Positions 61,018 through 64,000 of a stretch of 64,000 nucleotides of DNA are shown here, piece by piece. The notes beneath the pieces were generated by a model. It was not told where the DNA came from, made no database searches, and saw only the letters and a program-made list of their open reading frames with translations. Source of the DNA: Deltaproteobacteria bacterium (GTDB lineage Bacteria > Myxococcota_A > UBA796 > GCA-2862545); NCBI GenBank assembly GCA_006226595.1, contig SBGP01000029.1, positions 1 through 64,000 on the forward strand, in the 5' to 3' direction. Position numbers and translations under genes: made by a program. Positions within the stretch are counted from its first letter, which is position 1; each line of letters opens with the position of its first letter.

Positions 61018-62178
61018 CTAGAAGATCAGCGTGGCGTCGCCACGGGTGTACTCGAGGCAGACGTCGGTGAAGGCGTCGGCGATCTCGCTCGACACGAGGG
61101 CCTCGTGGTGCGAGCCGCCGCCGGCGCGCACGCTGTCCTCGAGGAAGGCCGAGCCACGCCAGTTGCGGCCATAGAACACGGTGTACGTGTCGACGGCGCG
61201 GTCCTCGGCGGTGTCGCGGGCGCGCTCGGCCCAGTCGACGAGCGTGCTGTAGCGGATGGTCCGGCCCCCGCGGGTCTCGGCGCAGCGGTCCACCAGCGGG
61301 AAGAGGATGTTGCCGCGGGCGTAGTCGCGCATGAAGCTGCGGTTGCAGATCGCCGGCTCGGGCGTGGGCTCGCCATCCGACATGAGCATGATCACCTGGC
61401 CGACGTCCTCGGGGGTGTCCGCGTCCTCGAGCACCTTGAGCGCCGCTTCGTACCCGGAGGACGGGTTCGTGCGGGAGCAGGCGGGAGCGCCCCAGTTGCC
61501 GCAGCCCGAGATGTTGCGGGCCTTGGTGACCAGGCTGTTGTAGCCGTTGCCGATCTCGGTCATCGGCGCCTGGACGTGGTCCACACCGGTGAAGGTGACG
61601 ATGGCGGCGCGCGACTCGGGGGCGGCGCGCTCGTACAGGCAGTCGAGCAGGGCCTCGGCGGCCTCGCGCTCGGCGCGGACCTCGCTCGTGCTCATCGAGC
61701 TGGTCACGTCGAGGACCATCACGAGGTCGGGAGCGCGTACCGGCAGCGCCAGCCCGGCGCCGGCGACACCCGTGACCTTGACCTCGTGCATGCCGAAGAG
61801 CTGCGTGAAGTACAGGGGCACGGTCGCCTCGGTCTCGACGCGCACGGCGTTCGGGCGCACGTTGGTCGCGCGGAAGCGTTCCTGGTCGGCGTCCCACTCA
61901 CCGGTCTGCACCGAGGTGACGGTCGGGGTGATGCCGTTCATCGCGACCTTGGCCGCATACGACTCGGCGCGCTGGCGCGCGGTGCCCGGCTGCTCGAGCG
62001 CGGTGCTCGCGGCCATCGCGGCGGTGTCGGCGGCGGCCTGGACCTGGATGCGGGCCACGGCCACGGCACCCCAGTCCACACCCATCGCGGTGAACCCGAG
62101 GAGTACGGGAAGCACGAGGGCGAAGGTGAACGCGTAGTTGCCGCGGCGGTGCTGACGGCGGATCGAGGTCAGTCGCAT
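61018..62178 (-). CDS. TadG-like protein with VWA domain
   Basis: The 386-residue product has a TadG-type leader (RRGNYAFTFALVLPVLLGFTAMGVDWG, one helix) and then an Ala-rich stretch as in Flp-pilus assembly TadG (AAADTAAMAASTAL). A von Willebrand A domain follows (about 155-385) with the MIDAS motif DVTSSMS (about 162-168) and later MLMSDGEPTPEP. It should be inserted with the large domain outside the inner membrane. It overlaps the TadE-like gene upstream by ten bases. With its two neighbours it forms a three-gene unit. Confidence 0.86.
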   Translation of the reverse strand: MRLTSIRRQHRRGNYAFTFALVLPVLLGFTAMGVDWGAVAVARIQVQAAADTAAMAASTALEQPGTARQRAESYAAKVAMNGITPTVTSVQTGEWDADQERFRATNVRPNAVRVETEATVPLYFTQLFGMHEVKVTGVAGAGLALPVRAPDLVMVLDVTSSMSTSEVRAEREAAEALLDCLYERAAPESRAAIVTFTGVDHVQAPMTEIGNGYNSLVTKARNISGCGNWGAPACSRTNPSSGYEAALKVLEDADTPEDVGQVIMLMSDGEPTPEPAICNRSFMRDYARGNILFPLVDRCAETRGGRTIRYSTLVDWAERARDTAEDRAVDTYTVFYGRNWRGSAFLEDSVRAGGGSHHEALVSSEIADAFTDVCLEYTRGDATLIF

Positions 62179-62669
62179 AGGGTCACCTGCTGCGCGGGGG
62201 TGGAAGTGCGGACCACGTAGGTCTCGGGCGTCGAGAACAGGCCCACGAGCGGCGTGTGCGGAATCGCCGCCTCGAGCACCAGGGAGCAGTGGCCGTCCAT
62301 CTGGACGAGGGTCGTCTCGATGTCCGTACGCTCGAGGTCGATGCCCAGCGCCTCGAGGGTGTCCTCGGCGTCCGCGTCGGCCTGCTGGAGACACGCACTG
62401 CAGCCCCCGACCTCGCGCTCACGGTCACTCGGCGTCTGCAGCGAGCCCCAGCGCAGCGAGTGGTGCAGCTCCGCGTTCACCTGGAACTGCGTGAAGAAGA
62501 GCATGCCGTAGTCGAACGTGCCGGCGAGCAGCGTCACGAACACCGGAAACACGAGCGCGAACTCGACCGCTTCGGCACCGCGACGATGGCGGCGGGAGCG
62601 CGCACGCATCCACGCCTGGGCGGCGGCCCGGCGCATAGGCGCGAGGGCCCCGTCAGAGGGGAGAGACAT
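62169..62669 (-). CDS. TadE-like pseudopilin, paralogue of the 60578 gene
   Basis: A 166-residue TadE-like protein. RRGAEAVEFALVFPVFVTLLAGTFDYGMLFF is the leader and helix; the following part has CSAC (about 95-98), HCSLVL and a C-terminal TLCD. The spacing and the order of these cysteines match the 141-residue protein two genes on, so the pair arose by duplication and likely forms the same disulfides. The first ATG (62669) gives about 30 residues before the helix; ATG 12 residues later is an alternative. It is the first gene of the trio. Confidence 0.84.
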   Translation of the reverse strand: MSLPSDGALAPMRRAAAQAWMRARSRRHRRGAEAVEFALVFPVFVTLLAGTFDYGMLFFTQFQVNAELHHSLRWGSLQTPSDREREVGGCSACLQQADADAEDTLEALGIDLERTDIETTLVQMDGHCSLVLEAAIPHTPLVGLFSTPETYVVRTSTPAQQVTLCD

Positions 62670-62701
62670 AGAGACACCCGAAAGAAAGAGTGGGTGACGC
62701 G

Positions 62702-62710
62702 GATATAGCA
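62702..62710 (-). promoter_or_regulatory. Likely extended -10 promoter of the tad-like trio
   Basis: Read on the minus strand, TGCTATATC fits an extended -10 element (TGn plus a TATAAT-like hexamer) about 33 bp before the start codon. Immediately upstream lies the palindrome GGAAACTTTTCC (62711-62722), and then GACGG and CCGTC flanking an AAATTT core (62725-62745), which could be operators. It is the only AT-rich patch in the area. Confidence 0.45.
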
Positions 62711-62801
62711 GGAAACTTTTCCAAGACGGGAGAAAAATTTCCGTCGGATGGTCTGAGTCCGCTCATGTGGCGGATTCGCCAAGTTGGAAAACGGTTGTCT
62801 C

Positions 62802-62843
62802 AAAAAGCGATCCCCGCGGCGCCGGGGTGGCGCGCGCGGGGAT
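62802..62843 (-). terminator. Intrinsic terminator of the beta-helix gene
   Basis: A stem with nine perfect GC-rich pairs (ATCCCCGCG) plus further pairs past a one-base bulge, and a five-base loop. On the minus strand it is followed by CGCTTTTTG. It lies about 20 bp past the stop of the beta-helix gene and would end its transcript. Confidence 0.8.
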
Positions 62844-62862
62844 TTCGTCGTCGAGAGGGGAG

Positions 62863-64000
62863 CTACGGGCAGCTATCGGCCGCCACGCAGCTGGTCGCAT
62901 CGCAGGTCGTCGCCAGGTTGTTGGTGCTGTCGTACCAGTCCCGCGTGCCGTTCGAGAACATCACCGTGCCACGTCCGGTGTCGCTGCAGGCCATCGGCCC
63001 GCCCTGGGCGTGCGACTCGTCAGGGACGTTGGTCATGTCGGTCGCGGTGAACGACACGGTGCCGCCAGTACCCATGCGCACGGCGTAGCGCGCGCTGTCC
63101 TGGAAGCTCGTGTTGGTGACGGTCAGCTCGCCGAGCGTGTGCACGCCGATGCCCGAGTGGCCGCGCGGTCGGATCTGTGAGTAGCTGATCGACGCCGTTC
63201 CCTCGTTGTAGATGGATGCCGTCCACGGGAGTCGGACTGCGTCGGCGAGCGACACGCGGCTCTGCATGTCCGAGGCATTCACCGTCAGGTCACCGTTCGG
63301 ACCAATCCACAGGTCGCTGCCCGTGGTCTCGATCCCGCTACCGCTGGGAAGGTAGGCGGTGAGCCCGTTGTCGTAGATCAGGCCGTAGTCGATGATCAGC
63401 ACGCCGTCGGTGTAGATGGCGCCACCGTTGAGCACGATGGCGTTCACGCCGTCGATGGTCCGCGTGTTGTTGTTGTTGTTCATCTGGGCGTTGAACATCG
63501 TGATCTTCGACCCGGTGGCTCCCTCGATCACGCCGCCGTTGGTGTTGTTGTCCAGGGTGTGGCTCGTCGGGTTGTTGCCCGTGGCGGTGAGCGAGTCGAG
63601 GTAGACCTCGCCCTCCACGTACAGCGGGGTGGGACCGGCTGTGTCGCGGATGGTCATGTACGAGCCGCTCATGTAGCCGCTGGTGCCGACCTCGATGCGC
63701 GGATGGCGCGTGGGGCCCCCGTCGGGGACGGTCATCGCGAGGTCCACCGAGTACGCCGTCCAGCTGCCGTCGACGATCGCGCGGCCCTGGAGCTCGAGCT
63801 GGTTCGGGGTGGTCACCACCGAGCCGCTCTCGAGGGTGAGTGTGCCTCCGAGGGCGAGGTTGTCGAGCACGCCCCCGGTGCGGTTCGCCTTCCAGGTGAG
63901 GTCGCCGAGGTCGTTCTCGGCCATCCCGTTGACCGCGTGCACTGTCACGTCGTCACTGTCGATGATGGCGCTCGCACGCTCGTCCGAACACCAGCGCAGC
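62863..64000 (-). CDS. Right-handed beta-helix surface protein (5' end outside window)
   Basis: The last 379 or so residues of a protein whose frame stays open to the window edge. It is rich in Asn, Thr, Gly and short strands such as GGTLTLESGSVV, NNNNTRTIDGVNAI, GGAIYTDGVL and VTNTSFQDSARYAV. This is the pattern of parallel beta-helix or polymorphic outer-membrane-type passenger domains. It ends in a cysteine pair region (TTCDATSCVAADSCP) with no membrane anchor or sorting tail. Likely secreted or surface bound. The start, signal and any N-terminal domain are not visible. A strong terminator follows. Confidence 0.75.
   Translation of the reverse strand, partial: LRWCSDERASAIIDSDDVTVHAVNGMAENDLGDLTWKANRTGGVLDNLALGGTLTLESGSVVTTPNQLELQGRAIVDGSWTAYSVDLAMTVPDGGPTRHPRIEVGTSGYMSGSYMTIRDTAGPTPLYVEGEVYLDSLTATGNNPTSHTLDNNTNGGVIEGATGSKITMFNAQMNNNNNTRTIDGVNAIVLNGGAIYTDGVLIIDYGLIYDNGLTAYLPSGSGIETTGSDLWIGPNGDLTVNASDMQSRVSLADAVRLPWTASIYNEGTASISYSQIRPRGHSGIGVHTLGELTVTNTSFQDSARYAVRMGTGGTVSFTATDMTNVPDESHAQGGPMACSDTGRGTVMFSNGTRDWYDSTNNLATTCDATSCVAADSCP

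Overview
The window is a GC-rich, densely packed stretch of chromosome from a predatory-type deltaproteobacterium, almost certainly a member of the Myxococcota. The best evidence is two giant surface proteins that end in MYXO-CTERM-like tails (Cys-x-Cys, hydrophobic segment, Arg run). Supporting signs are a 1,248-residue Ser/Thr kinase-ATPase-helical-repeat protein, an AgmX/PglI-like lipoprotein tail and a multi-receiver response regulator. I see no rRNA, tRNA, CRISPR array, phage or insertion sequence. Many convergent genes overlap or abut at their stop codons.

Region 1 (about 0.1-24.1 kb) is an exopolysaccharide locus of the Wzx/Wzy type. It encodes a chain-length regulator/BY-kinase with a nine-fold Gly-Tyr tail (Wzc-like), a WecG/TagA-family glycosyltransferase, a WcaJ-like initiating phosphoglycosyltransferase, a flippase, a GT4 glycosyltransferase, an outer-membrane exporter (Wza/GumB-like) and three different O-antigen-ligase/Wzy-type membrane proteins. 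It also holds tailoring and remodelling genes: a polysaccharide deacetylase, two sulfotransferases, a heparinase II/III-type lyase, a secreted beta-helix protein, a glutamine-dependent asparagine-synthase-like amidotransferase, a membrane sulfatase-superfamily enzyme, a GalE epimerase and a methyltransferase. Together they suggest a sulfated, perhaps amidated and deacetylated, surface or matrix glycan.

Region 2 (24.1-39.1 kb) is mixed. It has an outer-membrane-like protein, an alpha/beta hydrolase that appears to start at CTG, two small envelope proteins, an Hpt-REC-degenerate GGDEF-REC protein coupled to a single-domain response regulator, the large kinase and a secreted PDZ protein. A compact sulfur operon follows: a sulfide:quinone oxidoreductase-like flavoprotein, a DUF1641-DsrC/TusE fusion and a DsrE-family protein. 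Then come a fused MFS-like/spermidine-synthase protein and an OmpA-family protein.

Region 3 (39.3-51.3 kb) holds two tandem giant genes of 2,004 and 1,957 codons. They share arrays of about 20 thrombospondin-type-3 calcium-binding repeats, MopE-like repeats and MYXO-CTERM tails in the same register, but have unrelated N-terminal domains. A strong intrinsic terminator follows the second.

Region 4 (51.4-64 kb) carries a Tat-lipoprotein PhoD-type phosphatase, a VWA lipoprotein, an unusual HTH-aldo/keto reductase-P-loop kinase-HAD phosphatase fusion, a flavin amine oxidase coupled to a polytopic membrane protein (again a likely CTG start), an AarF/UbiB kinase-like protein, a trio of TadE/TadG-type proteins with conserved cysteines, and the 3' part of a secreted beta-helix protein cut by the window edge.

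The observations I would follow first are the four-part AKR-kinase-phosphatase fusion, the DUF1641-DsrC fusion and its operon, the in-register duplication of the giant repeat proteins with swapped heads, and three genes whose best start codon is CTG.
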